Source: Bacillota bacterium (GTDB taxonomy: Bacteria; Bacillota; Clostridia; Lachnospirales; Lachnospiraceae). Taken from it: a stretch of 16,151 nt of DNA. The position numbers were made by a program, and so were the translations under genes. Every line of letters starts with the position of its first letter. Position 1 is the first letter of the stretch. Positions 1 to 6,521 of the stretch are shown here, piece after piece. The notes below the pieces were generated by a model. That model worked only from the letters and a program-made list of their open reading frames with translations. It did not search any database and was not told the DNA's origin. Location of the stretch: contig JAEZFH010000357.1 of assembly GCA_023437885.1 (NCBI GenBank), positions 1 to 16,151 of the forward strand, in the 5' to 3' direction.

Positions 1-188
1 GCATTATTGAGACCGACATGACAGAGCAGCTGTCTGACCGGATCAAGGAAGCAACGAAAGCAAATATTCCGCTGAAGCGTTATGGTGTTGCCGGAGAAGT
101 AGCAGGAGCAGTCAGCTTTCTGGCATCCGAGGCGGCAAATTATATTACCGGTCAGGTGCTTCAGGTGGACGGAGGACTTGTGATGTAG
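1..188 (+). CDS. fabG: 3-oxoacyl-ACP reductase FabG, 3' end (partial)
   Basis: Only the last 61 codons are present; the gene begins before the window. FabG is the NADPH-dependent ketoreductase of type II fatty-acid synthesis, reducing 3-oxoacyl-ACP to 3-hydroxyacyl-ACP in the cytosol. The visible part matches the C-terminus of this short-chain dehydrogenase family: IETDMT after the active-site region, IPLKRYG, a segment ending VSFLASEAANYITGQ, and the terminal VDGGLVM. The Tyr-Lys catalytic pair lies upstream and cannot be checked. The gene is followed by fabF on the same strand after 123 bp, in an order typical of clostridial fab/acc operons. FabG is the best call because of this context. 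The short-chain dehydrogenase family alone would leave other members possible. Confidence 0.93.
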   Translation, partial: IIETDMTEQLSDRIKEATKANIPLKRYGVAGEVAGAVSFLASEAANYITGQVLQVDGGLVM

Positions 189-282
189 TACCGGGGCAGT
201 ATTTCAGGGAGTAAGAGGCCTGGTAATGTAGTTCCATGAAAGAGCTTCCGGCGGATTAAGCAGGAACGAGAGTGATTTTGGA

Positions 283-299
283 ATGGCATGGGATGCCAT
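283..299 (+). promoter_or_regulatory. Small perfect hairpin just before the fabF ribosome binding site
   Basis: ATGGCAT (283-289) and ATGCCAT (293-299) form a perfect 7-bp inverted repeat with a GGG loop. It ends 2 nt before the GGAGGA ribosome binding site of fabF (302-307). It could act in the mRNA as a structure affecting fabF translation or processing. It is visible directly, but its function is an inference, and a 7-bp repeat can arise by chance. Confidence 0.4.
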
Positions 300-311
300 A
301 TGGAGGAAGAT

Positions 312-1550
312 ATGAATCGCAGAGTCGTTGTAACAGGAATGGGTGCTATTACTCCCATTGGCAATAATGTCGAGGATTTTTTTCGGAATATACAGGATGG
401 AATTTGCGGCATTGATTTTATCAATACCTTTGATACGGAAGGCTTCCAGGTGAAACTGGCAGCTCAGGTGAAGGATTTTGAACCAAAGAATTATATGGAT
501 GCCAAGGATGCGAGACGCATGGACCGCTTTTCTCAATTTGCGGTAGCTGCGGCAAAGGAAGCGATCGAGGATTCCGGGATTGATCTGGATTGCATTGATA
601 AGGACCGTTTTGGGGTCATTGTCGGCTCCGGCATCGGAAGCATCGGCTTGATTGAGAAAGAGACGAAAACCTTGCAGGAGAAGGGACCTAAGCGTATCAA
701 CCCGCTGTTTATCCCTATGACAATCACCAATATGGCAGCAGGAAATCTGGCAATTCAATACGGTGCGAGAGGCACCTGTACCAATGTGGTGACTGCCTGT
801 GCAACCGGCAGCCACAGCATCGGAGAGGCTTTTCGCAGTATAAAGCACGGCTATTCAGATATTATCCTGGCCGGAGGTACCGAAGGCGCCATCACCCCGT
901 TAGGGGTAGCAGGCTTTTCCGCCTTGACCGCTCTTTCTAACAGCAAGGATCCCCTTAGGGCTTCGATTCCCTTTGATAAGGATAGGGACGGTTTTGTAAT
1001 TGGAGAAGGAGCCGGTATTCTGCTGCTGGAGGAATATGAGCACGCGAAAAAACGCGGTGCGAAGATTTACGCAGAAGTAGCAGGCTATGGTTCCACCTGT
1101 GACGCCTACCATATCACTGCTCCGTCACCGGACGGGGAAGGCGGAGCCAGAGCGATGAAGCTGGCGATGGAGGAAGCGGAGATCACTCCCAAAGATGTTT
1201 CCTATATTAATGCTCATGGCACCAGCACCCCCACCAATGACCGGATCGAAACAGCGGCAATCAAGCTGGCGATGGGTGAGGATGCATACCGGATACCCGT
1301 AAGCTCTACCAAATCGATGATTGGGCACCTTCTTGGAGCAGCAGGAGCAGTGGAAGCGGTTATTTGTATTAAGGCGATGGAGAACAGCTTTATTCCTGCC
1401 ACCGTCGGACTTAAGTCCCCGGACGAAGAATGTGATCTGGACTATGTACCCGGTACAGGACGAGGAGCCGAGCTTAACTTTACAATGTCTAATTCTCTGG
1501 GGTTTGGCGGACATAACGCAACTCTGGTATTTAAAAAGATAAATGAATAG
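312..1550 (+). CDS. fabF: Beta-ketoacyl-ACP synthase II (FabF)
   Basis: FabF condenses malonyl-ACP with a growing acyl-ACP, the elongation step of type II fatty-acid synthesis. The 412-residue product has the usual family length. It begins MNRRVVVTGMGAITPIG, the normal KAS II N-terminus. The catalytic triad is intact: nucleophile Cys163 in TACATGSHS, His302 in NAHGTSTPTND and His339 in KSMIGHLLGAAGAVEA. The glycine-rich C-terminus NSLGFGGHNATLVFK is also typical. I chose the ATG at 312 because GGAGG (302-306) lies 5 nt upstream and the length fits. In-frame ATGs at 288 and 300 lack such a site and would add 8 or 4 residues. The gene lies between fabG and accB and is very probably co-transcribed with them. 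Confidence 0.97.
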   Translation: MNRRVVVTGMGAITPIGNNVEDFFRNIQDGICGIDFINTFDTEGFQVKLAAQVKDFEPKNYMDAKDARRMDRFSQFAVAAAKEAIEDSGIDLDCIDKDRFGVIVGSGIGSIGLIEKETKTLQEKGPKRINPLFIPMTITNMAAGNLAIQYGARGTCTNVVTACATGSHSIGEAFRSIKHGYSDIILAGGTEGAITPLGVAGFSALTALSNSKDPLRASIPFDKDRDGFVIGEGAGILLLEEYEHAKKRGAKIYAEVAGYGSTCDAYHITAPSPDGEGGARAMKLAMEEAEITPKDVSYINAHGTSTPTNDRIETAAIKLAMGEDAYRIPVSSTKSMIGHLLGAAGAVEAVICIKAMENSFIPATVGLKSPDEECDLDYVPGTGRGAELNFTMSNSLGFGGHNATLVFKKINE

Positions 1551-1584
1551 CGGCAAAATGGCAGTGATAGTTGAATTATAAAAG

Positions 1585-1669
1585 CAATTGACAAAGTCAA
1601 TTGAGGTTGAAACCCATATCATACCCAGAGGTTGAAACTCATATGATACCCAGATTGTAATTGACTTTG
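1585..1669 (+). promoter_or_regulatory. Nested inverted repeats in the fabF-accB gap
   Basis: CAATTGAC (1585-1592), AAA, GTCAATTG (1596-1603) is a perfect 8-bp dyad with a 3-nt centre. Its right part recurs inverted: CAAAGTCAATT (1592-1602) is the exact reverse complement of AATTGACTTTG (1659-1669). The left arm can therefore pair either locally or across the two tandem repeats between the arms. This could be a regulator binding site or two competing RNA structures ahead of accB. It contains TTGACA (1588-1593), but no good -10 lies at 16-18 bp, so I do not call a promoter. It does not resemble the Bacillus FapR operator as I know it. The function is inferred. Confidence 0.45.
1603..1652 (+). 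repeat. Two tandem 25-bp repeats
   Basis: Copy 1 (1603-1627) and copy 2 (1628-1652) both begin GAGGTTGAAAC and end ATACCCA. They differ at two positions: 1614 C against 1639 T, and 1620 C against 1645 G. They are head to tail without a spacer and are flanked by the 11-bp inverted repeat at 1592-1602 and 1659-1669. They lie in the untranslated gap between fabF and accB. Confidence 0.85.
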
Positions 1670-1692
1670 CATTGCCGGAATGGAGGATTGAA

Positions 1693-2280
1693 ATGGACTA
1701 TAAATCGATCATCAGCCTGATGAAGGAAATGAACCATACGGATTTAACAAGACTTGAAATAGAAGAGGAAGGAATTCGCATCTGTCTGGAAAAATCACCG
1801 AAAAGTACACAAGGGCAGACATGCGCCGAAACTTCCGGGATAGCCGGAGGTCCGCTGCTTTACCATACGTTTCCCGGAAGCCAGAGTTATTCCATGCCGA
1901 TGAATGTTACTGCTCCGATGGCAGTTCCTGTACCGGTACAGACAGCCACGCTGCCGGCCGGCGGATCAATAAATATTGCAGATACCCAAGGAAGCGGTAT
2001 GATACCATCGCAAACAGGGATGGAGACGGCAGAGGATGTAAATCATAAGAAGCAGGTGTCTCCCATGGTAGGTACCTTCTATGCTCAGTCCTCTCCGGAT
2101 AAGCCGCCCTTCGTGAAAGCCGGTGACCGGGTGAAGAAGGGGCAGACTCTCTGCATCATTGAAGCAATGAAGCTGCTGAATGAAATAGAGAGTGAATATG
2201 ACGGTGAAATTGTTGAGGTTCTGGTAAATAACGAAAATATGGTGGAATTCGGGCAGCCGCTGTTTGTGATTAAGGAATGA
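1693..2280 (+). CDS. accB: Acetyl-CoA carboxylase biotin carboxyl carrier protein (AccB)
   Basis: AccB carries the biotin that shuttles carboxyl groups from biotin carboxylase (AccC) to the carboxyltransferase (AccA/AccD) to make malonyl-CoA. The 195-residue protein has a helical N-terminus (MDYKSIISLMKEM), then a flexible Ala/Pro/Thr/Gly-rich linker of about residues 40-115. The C-terminal biotinyl domain (about 120-195) has SPMVGTFY and the biotinylation motif EAMK, with Lys160 as acceptor. ATG 1693 is preferred because GGAGG (1682-1686) is 6 nt upstream; the TTG at 1672 would add seven residues and lacks this site. The gene is co-directional with fabF and fabZ. The other three acetyl-CoA carboxylase subunits follow downstream. 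Confidence 0.96.
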   Translation: MDYKSIISLMKEMNHTDLTRLEIEEEGIRICLEKSPKSTQGQTCAETSGIAGGPLLYHTFPGSQSYSMPMNVTAPMAVPVPVQTATLPAGGSINIADTQGSGMIPSQTGMETAEDVNHKKQVSPMVGTFYAQSSPDKPPFVKAGDRVKKGQTLCIIEAMKLLNEIESEYDGEIVEVLVNNENMVEFGQPLFVIKE

Positions 2281-2303
2281 CCAAGTATTCCTAAGGAATG
2301 ATT

Positions 2304-2383
2304 AAAATATAAATTCCGATTCTTTTTGCCGCAAACTCTATAGATTACTTTATTTCTGAAAAAAGAATCGGAATGAATATTTT
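2304..2383 (+). promoter_or_regulatory. Long stem-loop between accB and fabZ
   Basis: ATTCCGATTCTTTTT (2313-2327) and AAAAAGAATCGGAAT (2360-2374) form a perfect 15-bp inverted repeat with a 32-nt loop. The stem extends outward: AAAATAT (2304-2310) pairs with ATATTTT (2377-2383) across a 2x2 internal loop. No free T-run follows, so it is not a standard intrinsic terminator, and essential genes of the same operon continue beyond it. An imperfect direct repeat lies outside it (CCAAGTATTCC at 2281-2291, CCAAGTAATTCC at 2391-2402), which would also suit a small inserted palindromic element. An mRNA processing, stability or partial attenuation element is the simplest reading. Confidence 0.6.
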
Positions 2384-2443
2384 GGTGTTCCCAAGTAATT
2401 CCATATGAAGCTAGCAGGTTGTGAGAAAGGCATGGTTATTATT

Positions 2444-2869
2444 ATGTTGAATATTGATGAGATACAAAAGATATTGCCCCATCGTCCGCCCTTCTTATTA
2501 TTGGACCGTGTGGAGGAGCTGGAGCCTGGAAAACGCGCAGTGGGCAGAAAATGTGTTACAATGAATGAACCCTTTTTCCAGGGACATTTCCCAGGGAAGG
2601 CCGTTATGCCCGGCGTACTGATTCTGGAATCCCTGGCACAGGCCGGAGCCATATGCATGCTTACGGTAGAGGGCAATGAAGGCAAGCTGGTATACTTTGG
2701 CGCGATGGACCGGGTAAAATTCAAACGCCAGGTGGTGCCCGGCGACGTATTAATACTGGAGGTTGAGATTACCAAAAGCAAGGGAAGCTTTGGTGTCGGG
2801 ACCGCAACTGCCTATGTTGACGGCAAGGTTGCTGTGGAAGCTGTGTTGACCTTTGCTATCGGAGAATAA
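2444..2869 (+). CDS. fabZ: 3-hydroxyacyl-ACP dehydratase FabZ
   Basis: FabZ removes water from 3-hydroxyacyl-ACP to give trans-2-enoyl-ACP in fatty-acid elongation. The 141-residue hot-dog-fold protein has the family length. Its landmarks are LPHRPPFLLLDRV near the N-terminus, GHFPGKAVMPGV with catalytic His48, and LILESLAQAGA with catalytic Glu62. I chose ATG 2444 (MLNIDEIQKILPHRPP) by family alignment from memory. The best ribosome binding site, GAGAAAGG (2423-2430), is 13 nt away, rather far. In-frame ATG 2432 is only 1 nt from it, and ATG 2405 has no site, so the exact start is the weak point. The gene lies between accB and accC in the fab/acc operon. Confidence 0.95.
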   Translation: MLNIDEIQKILPHRPPFLLLDRVEELEPGKRAVGRKCVTMNEPFFQGHFPGKAVMPGVLILESLAQAGAICMLTVEGNEGKLVYFGAMDRVKFKRQVVPGDVLILEVEITKSKGSFGVGTATAYVDGKVAVEAVLTFAIGE

Positions 2870-2875
2870 TGCAAA

Positions 2876-2908
2876 GTGCGGTGAGCAGTAAGCGAAGAAC
2901 ACCCGCAC
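2876..2908 (+). promoter_or_regulatory. Stem-loop in the fabZ-accC gap
   Basis: GTGCGG (2876-2881) pairs with CCGCAC (2903-2908), and the next bases TG/CA can extend the stem past a one-base bulge. It lies in the 83-bp gap between fabZ and accC. No T-run follows. It is one of several inverted repeats in the wider gaps of this operon. A role in mRNA processing or in setting relative expression is inferred only. Confidence 0.4.
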
Positions 2909-2952
2909 AAGCAATGGGATGCAAAAAGTTGGACAGAACAAGGAGAAATGGG

Positions 2953-4287
2953 ATGTTTAAAAAGATTTTAATAGCAAACCGGGGTGAGATTGCAGTCAGA
3001 ATTATCCGGGCCTGCAAGGAGATGGGAATAGAGACAGTGGCAGTTTATTCCGAAGCAGACCGGGAAGCCCTTCATGTCATGCTCGCAGATGAGGCCGTAT
3101 GCATCGGTCCCGCAAAGTCCAAGGATAGCTACCTTAATATACAGAATATAATCAGTGCCACAGTATTGACGGGGGCCACTGCCATTCATCCGGGCTTTGG
3201 GTTTTTATCAGAGAACAGCTCCTTTGCCAGAATGTGTGAGGATTGCAATATAACTTTTATCGGACCCAAGGCCGATACCATTGATTTGCTGGGAAATAAA
3301 TCAAGGGCCAGAGAAACGATGCAGAAGGCAGGAGTACCTGTCGTTCCGGGATCGGAAGGAGAAGTGGAATCGGTAGAGGATGCTCTTCATCTTGCGGAAA
3401 AAATCGGCTATCCGGTGATGATTAAGGCCTCAGCCGGCGGCGGAGGTAAGGGTATGAGAGCAGTCTTTGGTGCCGAGGATTTAGAAAAAGCATATACTTC
3501 GGCAAAAGCGGAGGCGAAGGCATCCTTTGCGGATGATCAGGTATACATCGAGAAGCTGATCATCCATCCCAAGCACATAGAATTTCAGATACTGGCAGAC
3601 AGCCATGGGAATGCGGTTCATCTGGGAGAGAGGGATTGCTCCGTCCAGAGAAGAAACCAGAAAATGATCGAGGAATCACCCTCTGCAATCATGACCCCTG
3701 AGCTGAGGGAACAAATGGGAAGTGCAGCGGTGAAAGCGGCTAAGGCTACCGGATATATCAATGCCGGAACCATTGAATTTTTGCTGGACGGCCAGGGAAA
3801 TTATTACTTCATGGAAATGAATACCCGTATTCAGGTAGAACATCCGGTGACAGAGATGGTTACCGGCATCGATATGATTAAAGCCCAGATCCGAATTGCC
3901 TGCGGAGAGGAGATGCCCTATCGCCAGGAGAATATCGAATTCCGGGGTCATGCTATAGAATGCAGAATCAATGCCGAGGATCCGGCAAGGAATTTCATGC
4001 CCTGTCCGGGGAGAGTAGAGAATGTATTATTTCCGGGCGGCTTTGGAGTTCGTGTGGACAGTGCCCTTTACCCCGGGTATCTGGTGCCTTCCTGCTATGA
4101 CTCCATGCTGGCAAAGGTGATTGCTTATGGTAAGGATCGGGAAGAGGCTCTTCAGAGAATGAAGCGTGCCCTGTCGGAGTTAATCATTGACGGGATTCAG
4201 ACGAATGTGGAATATCAATATGAGCTCTTGGAAAGGGAAGAAATCATCTCCGGAAAATATCATACCGGACTAATTGAGGGAAAATAA
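2953..4287 (+). CDS. accC: Acetyl-CoA carboxylase biotin carboxylase subunit (AccC)
   Basis: AccC uses ATP and bicarbonate to carboxylate the biotin on AccB. The 444-residue product matches the family length. It has the N-terminal biotin carboxylase domain (FKKILIANRGEIAVRIIRAC), then the ATP-grasp domain. Lys158 precedes the glycine-rich ATP loop GGGGKGMR (162-169). GERDCSVQRRNQK follows. Glu288 and Arg292 lie in MEMNTRIQVEHPVTE, the metal- and biotin-site region. The C-terminal domain begins near GHAIECRINAEDP. ATG 2953 is chosen because AAGGAG (2940-2945) lies 7 nt upstream and MFKKILIANRGEIA is the standard start; the open frame runs 28 codons further upstream without a better site. accD starts 3 nt after the stop, suggesting translational coupling. 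Confidence 0.97.
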   Translation: MFKKILIANRGEIAVRIIRACKEMGIETVAVYSEADREALHVMLADEAVCIGPAKSKDSYLNIQNIISATVLTGATAIHPGFGFLSENSSFARMCEDCNITFIGPKADTIDLLGNKSRARETMQKAGVPVVPGSEGEVESVEDALHLAEKIGYPVMIKASAGGGGKGMRAVFGAEDLEKAYTSAKAEAKASFADDQVYIEKLIIHPKHIEFQILADSHGNAVHLGERDCSVQRRNQKMIEESPSAIMTPELREQMGSAAVKAAKATGYINAGTIEFLLDGQGNYYFMEMNTRIQVEHPVTEMVTGIDMIKAQIRIACGEEMPYRQENIEFRGHAIECRINAEDPARNFMPCPGRVENVLFPGGFGVRVDSALYPGYLVPSCYDSMLAKVIAYGKDREEALQRMKRALSELIIDGIQTNVEYQYELLEREEIISGKYHTGLIEGK

Positions 4288-4290
4288 TTT

Positions 4291-5190
4291 ATGAACAGGA
4301 ATCCATTTAAGGCAAAGCAATATGCAACCTCAAAAATATACCGGGCCACACCTCAGGATGCGGAAGGAGCCCAGGCGGAAGACGAGCGCCCCAATGTCCC
4401 CCAGGGGATCATGACAAAATGTCCTGGCTGCGGGAAGGTCGTATATACAAAGCTGCTGTTAAAGAACTATAAGCGTTGTGATGAATGCGGCTACCACTTC
4501 AAGGTATCTGCAAATGAACGTATTGCGCTTGTTTTGGATGAGGGTGAATTTCAGGAGTTTGACGCTGCAATGACTACCAGAGATCCTCTGGAATTTCCCG
4601 GTTACAGGGAAAAGCTTTCGAAAACCCAGTCTCAGACCGGATTGGTAGACGGCGTGGTAACGGGGCTCGGCAAAATTGAAGGCTCGCCCGTTATGCTTGG
4701 TATCATGGATCCATCTTTCTTTATGGGGATCATGGGAACCACCATCGGGGAGAAGCTGGCACGCTTATTCGAACGGGCAACGAAGGAGAGACGTCCGGTC
4801 ATTGTGTTCACTGCCTCCGGCGGAGCCAGAATGCAGGAGGGAATCTTCTCTCTGATGCAGATGGCGAAGGTCAGCGCGGCAATAGCAAAGCATAGCGAAG
4901 CAGGCCTGCTCTATGTAGTTGTTCTTACAGATCCGACCACCGGCGGTGTTACTGCCAGCTTTGCTATGCTGGGAGATATTATTCTGGCAGAGCCCGGAGC
5001 CTTGATTGGATTTGCGGGACCCAGGGTGATTGAGCAAACCATCGGTCAGAAGCTTCCCGATGGATTTCAGAGAGCGGAATTTCTGCTGGAGCATGGTTTT
5101 GTGGACCGGATTGTCCCAAGAGACCAGTTGCGAAGCACTTTGGGGGCAATTCTGAAATTACATGAAGATAATTTACCGGAAAAGAGTTAG
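4291..5190 (+). CDS. accD: Acetyl-CoA carboxylase carboxyltransferase subunit beta (AccD)
   Basis: AccD pairs with AccA in the carboxyltransferase that moves the carboxyl group from carboxybiotin to acetyl-CoA, producing malonyl-CoA. The 299-residue protein carries the N-terminal zinc ribbon expected of the bacterial subunit: Cys44-x2-Cys47 and Cys63-x2-Cys66. A crotonase-like carboxyltransferase domain follows, with FTASGGARMQEGI and the TDPTTGGVTASFA segment. The tail before the zinc ribbon is somewhat longer than in E. coli AccD. The start lies 3 nt after the accC stop; GAGGG inside the accC end (4276-4280) is the only visible ribosome binding site and sits 10 nt upstream. Tight spacing with accC suggests coupled translation. 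Confidence 0.96.
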   Translation: MNRNPFKAKQYATSKIYRATPQDAEGAQAEDERPNVPQGIMTKCPGCGKVVYTKLLLKNYKRCDECGYHFKVSANERIALVLDEGEFQEFDAAMTTRDPLEFPGYREKLSKTQSQTGLVDGVVTGLGKIEGSPVMLGIMDPSFFMGIMGTTIGEKLARLFERATKERRPVIVFTASGGARMQEGIFSLMQMAKVSAAIAKHSEAGLLYVVVLTDPTTGGVTASFAMLGDIILAEPGALIGFAGPRVIEQTIGQKLPDGFQRAEFLLEHGFVDRIVPRDQLRSTLGAILKLHEDNLPEKS

Positions 5191-5263
5191 TTTACAAAGA
5201 AATGTTTACAAAGAAATGTATGCAAAGATATCTCATGAAGAGAATTAGCATGAAAAGAAGTTG
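5191..5263 (+). repeat. Degenerate 14-15-nt tandem repeats after accD
   Basis: Two perfect copies of TTTACAAAGAAATG (5191-5204 and 5205-5218) begin immediately after the accD stop codon. Three drifting 15-nt copies follow: 5219-5233, CATGAAGAGAATTAG (5234-5248) and CATGAAAAGAAGTTG (5249-5263). The array fills roughly half of the 164-bp accD-accA gap. No gene is visible in the rest of the gap, apart from a small dyad near accA. Confidence 0.75.
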
Positions 5264-5324
5264 CATACTCCGGCACAGGAATAACCCGTTCAGATCTGAC
5301 TTAAGCTGACAAACTCTAACATAT

Positions 5325-5339
5325 GCATACCTTGTATGC
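5325..5339 (+). promoter_or_regulatory. Small perfect hairpin just before the accA ribosome binding site
   Basis: GCATAC (5325-5330), loop CTT, GTATGC (5334-5339) is a perfect 6-bp dyad ending 3 nt before the accA ribosome binding site AAGGGAG (5343-5349). The layout mirrors the hairpin ahead of fabF (283-299). It may influence translation initiation, but a 6-bp dyad is weak evidence alone. Confidence 0.35.
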
Positions 5340-5354
5340 TGGAAGGGAGAAACG

Positions 5355-6140
5355 ATGGGTGTTACACCTTGGGAGACAGTAAAACTAGCCCGGATGCCGG
5401 TTCGGCCGACAGGATTGGATTATATAGAACGCATCTTTGACGGGTTTTTAGAGATGCATGGTGACCGCTATTATGGCGAAGACCGTGCAATCGTAGGAGG
5501 GATTGCGTTCCTTGGCAGTACTCCGGTTACAGTAATAGCACAGCAAAAGGGAAGAAATACAAAGGAGAATATCGCCCGTAATTTCTCCATGCCTCATCCG
5601 GAGGGGTACCGAAAGGCACTCCGGCTGATGAAACAGGCAGAGAAATTTCATCGTCCGGTAATCTGCTTCATTGATACCCCGGGAGCCTTTTGCGGGCTTG
5701 GAGCGGAGGAACGTGGACAGGGAGAAGCAATCGCAGAGAATCTGGCTCAAATGATGCTGCTGAAGACCCCGATTCTGTCGGTGGTGATTTCAGAAGGAGG
5801 AAGTGGGGGAGCATTGGCACTGGGCGTTGCCGACAGGGTATATATGCTGGAGCACTCCATTTATGCAATTCTGTCACCGGAGGGCTTTGCCAGTATCCTG
5901 TATAAGGCTTCCTCCAAGGCAGAGCAGGCAGCAAAGGACATGAAGCTCACTGCCCAGGATTTGTACCGGTATCAGATTATTGACGGTATTATTCCGGAGC
6001 CTCAGGGAGGAGCCCATAATGATTACGTACAGATGGCAGACAGTATAAAGTCGGTTTTGGAGGCGGATTTGGCTAAGCTGATGAGCATGGGGCAGGAAGA
6101 GCTGCTGGAGTGTCGATACCAGAAGTTTCGCAGAATATAG
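5355..6140 (+). CDS. accA: Acetyl-CoA carboxylase carboxyltransferase subunit alpha (AccA)
   Basis: AccA is the second half of the carboxyltransferase and forms the A2B2 complex with AccD. The 261-residue product shows RPTGLDYIERIFDGFLEMHGDR near its start, GRNTKENIARNF, TPGAFCGLGAEERGQGEAIA, and SEGGSGGALALGVADRV with the oxyanion-forming glycines. It ends in a RYQKFRRI tail typical of the family. It lacks the N-terminal helical extension of roughly 50-60 residues found in E. coli AccA; this shorter form is, to my knowledge, common in Clostridia. ATG 5355 has AAGGGAG (5343-5349) 5 nt upstream. It is the last gene of the fab/acc operon and is followed by a strong intrinsic terminator. Confidence 0.96.
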   Translation: MGVTPWETVKLARMPVRPTGLDYIERIFDGFLEMHGDRYYGEDRAIVGGIAFLGSTPVTVIAQQKGRNTKENIARNFSMPHPEGYRKALRLMKQAEKFHRPVICFIDTPGAFCGLGAEERGQGEAIAENLAQMMLLKTPILSVVISEGGSGGALALGVADRVYMLEHSIYAILSPEGFASILYKASSKAEQAAKDMKLTAQDLYRYQIIDGIIPEPQGGAHNDYVQMADSIKSVLEADLAKLMSMGQEELLECRYQKFRRI

Positions 6141-6183
6141 TTCGGCGAAATTAAGATATAATCTGCTTGAATTCAAACTTACG

Positions 6184-6221
6184 ATAGCTACGGAACGGGT
6201 TTAGTTTCGTGGCTATTTTTT
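6184..6221 (+). terminator. Intrinsic terminator of the fab/acc operon
   Basis: ATAGCTACGGAAC (6184-6196) pairs with GTTTCGTGGCTAT (6204-6216) as a 13-bp stem with two G-U wobbles and a 7-nt loop, followed directly by a T-run (6216-6221). It lies 44 bp after the accA stop. This is a classic rho-independent terminator and marks the operon end. Confidence 0.9.
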
Positions 6222-6294
6222 AAATTTACATGTATGAAAGAAGAATAAGCCGGAAAAAACAGCTTGGCAACAGTATAATAATTTTTGAAGATGA

Positions 6295-6323
6295 TTGTAT
6301 ATTTTATAAAGCAGTTGTATAAT
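6295..6323 (+). promoter_or_regulatory. Candidate sigma-A promoter for the HEAT-like gene
   Basis: TTGTAT (6295-6300), a 17-bp spacer and a perfect TATAAT (6318-6323). The -35 matches only three of six consensus bases. The region is AT-rich, so TATAAT can occur by chance; another lies at 6274-6279 without a good -35. If real, the transcript would carry the whole 15-nt repeat array in its 5' leader. Confidence 0.4.
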
Positions 6324-6340
6324 TAAGCAGTAAAAATAAT

Positions 6341-6461
6341 GAAATACAAAATATTGAAATGCAAAATATTGTAATATTGAAATACAAAACATTGAAATAT
6401 TGAAATGCAAAATATTGAAGTAAGAAATATTGAAGTAAAAAATATTGAAGTAAAAAATAAT
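6341..6461 (+). repeat. AT-rich 15-nt tandem repeat array
   Basis: The unit is GAAATACAAAATATT. Copies, some degenerate, start at 6341, 6356, 6379, 6402, 6417, 6432 and 6447. Two shortened 8-nt units (GTAATATT at 6371, GAAATATT at 6394) are the same unit with its middle 7 nt missing. From 6417 the unit drifts to GAAGTAAAAAATATT, and the last copy is incomplete. A 13-nt direct repeat ACAGTATAATAAT (6270-6282 and 6500-6512) brackets the region. The array lies in the 381-bp gap between accA and the HEAT-like gene and has no convincing coding content on either strand. Confidence 0.85.
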
Positions 6462-6521
6462 AATATAACAATATAATAAAATAATGAAGTAAAATTAATA
6501 CAGTATAATAATGCAGAAGGA

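Noticed and set aside
204..848. Minus-strand open frame of 214 codons opposite fabF
   Set aside because: It lies antisense to a complete fabF with all catalytic residues and shows no family motifs.
1588..1622. Promoter for accB from TTGACA 1588 and TATCAT 1617
   Set aside because: The spacer would be 23 bp, too long; TTGACA is part of the dyad.
1125..1622. Minus-strand open frame of 165 codons at the end of fabF
   Set aside because: Antisense to the FabF active-site region, with no motifs and no matching neighbours.
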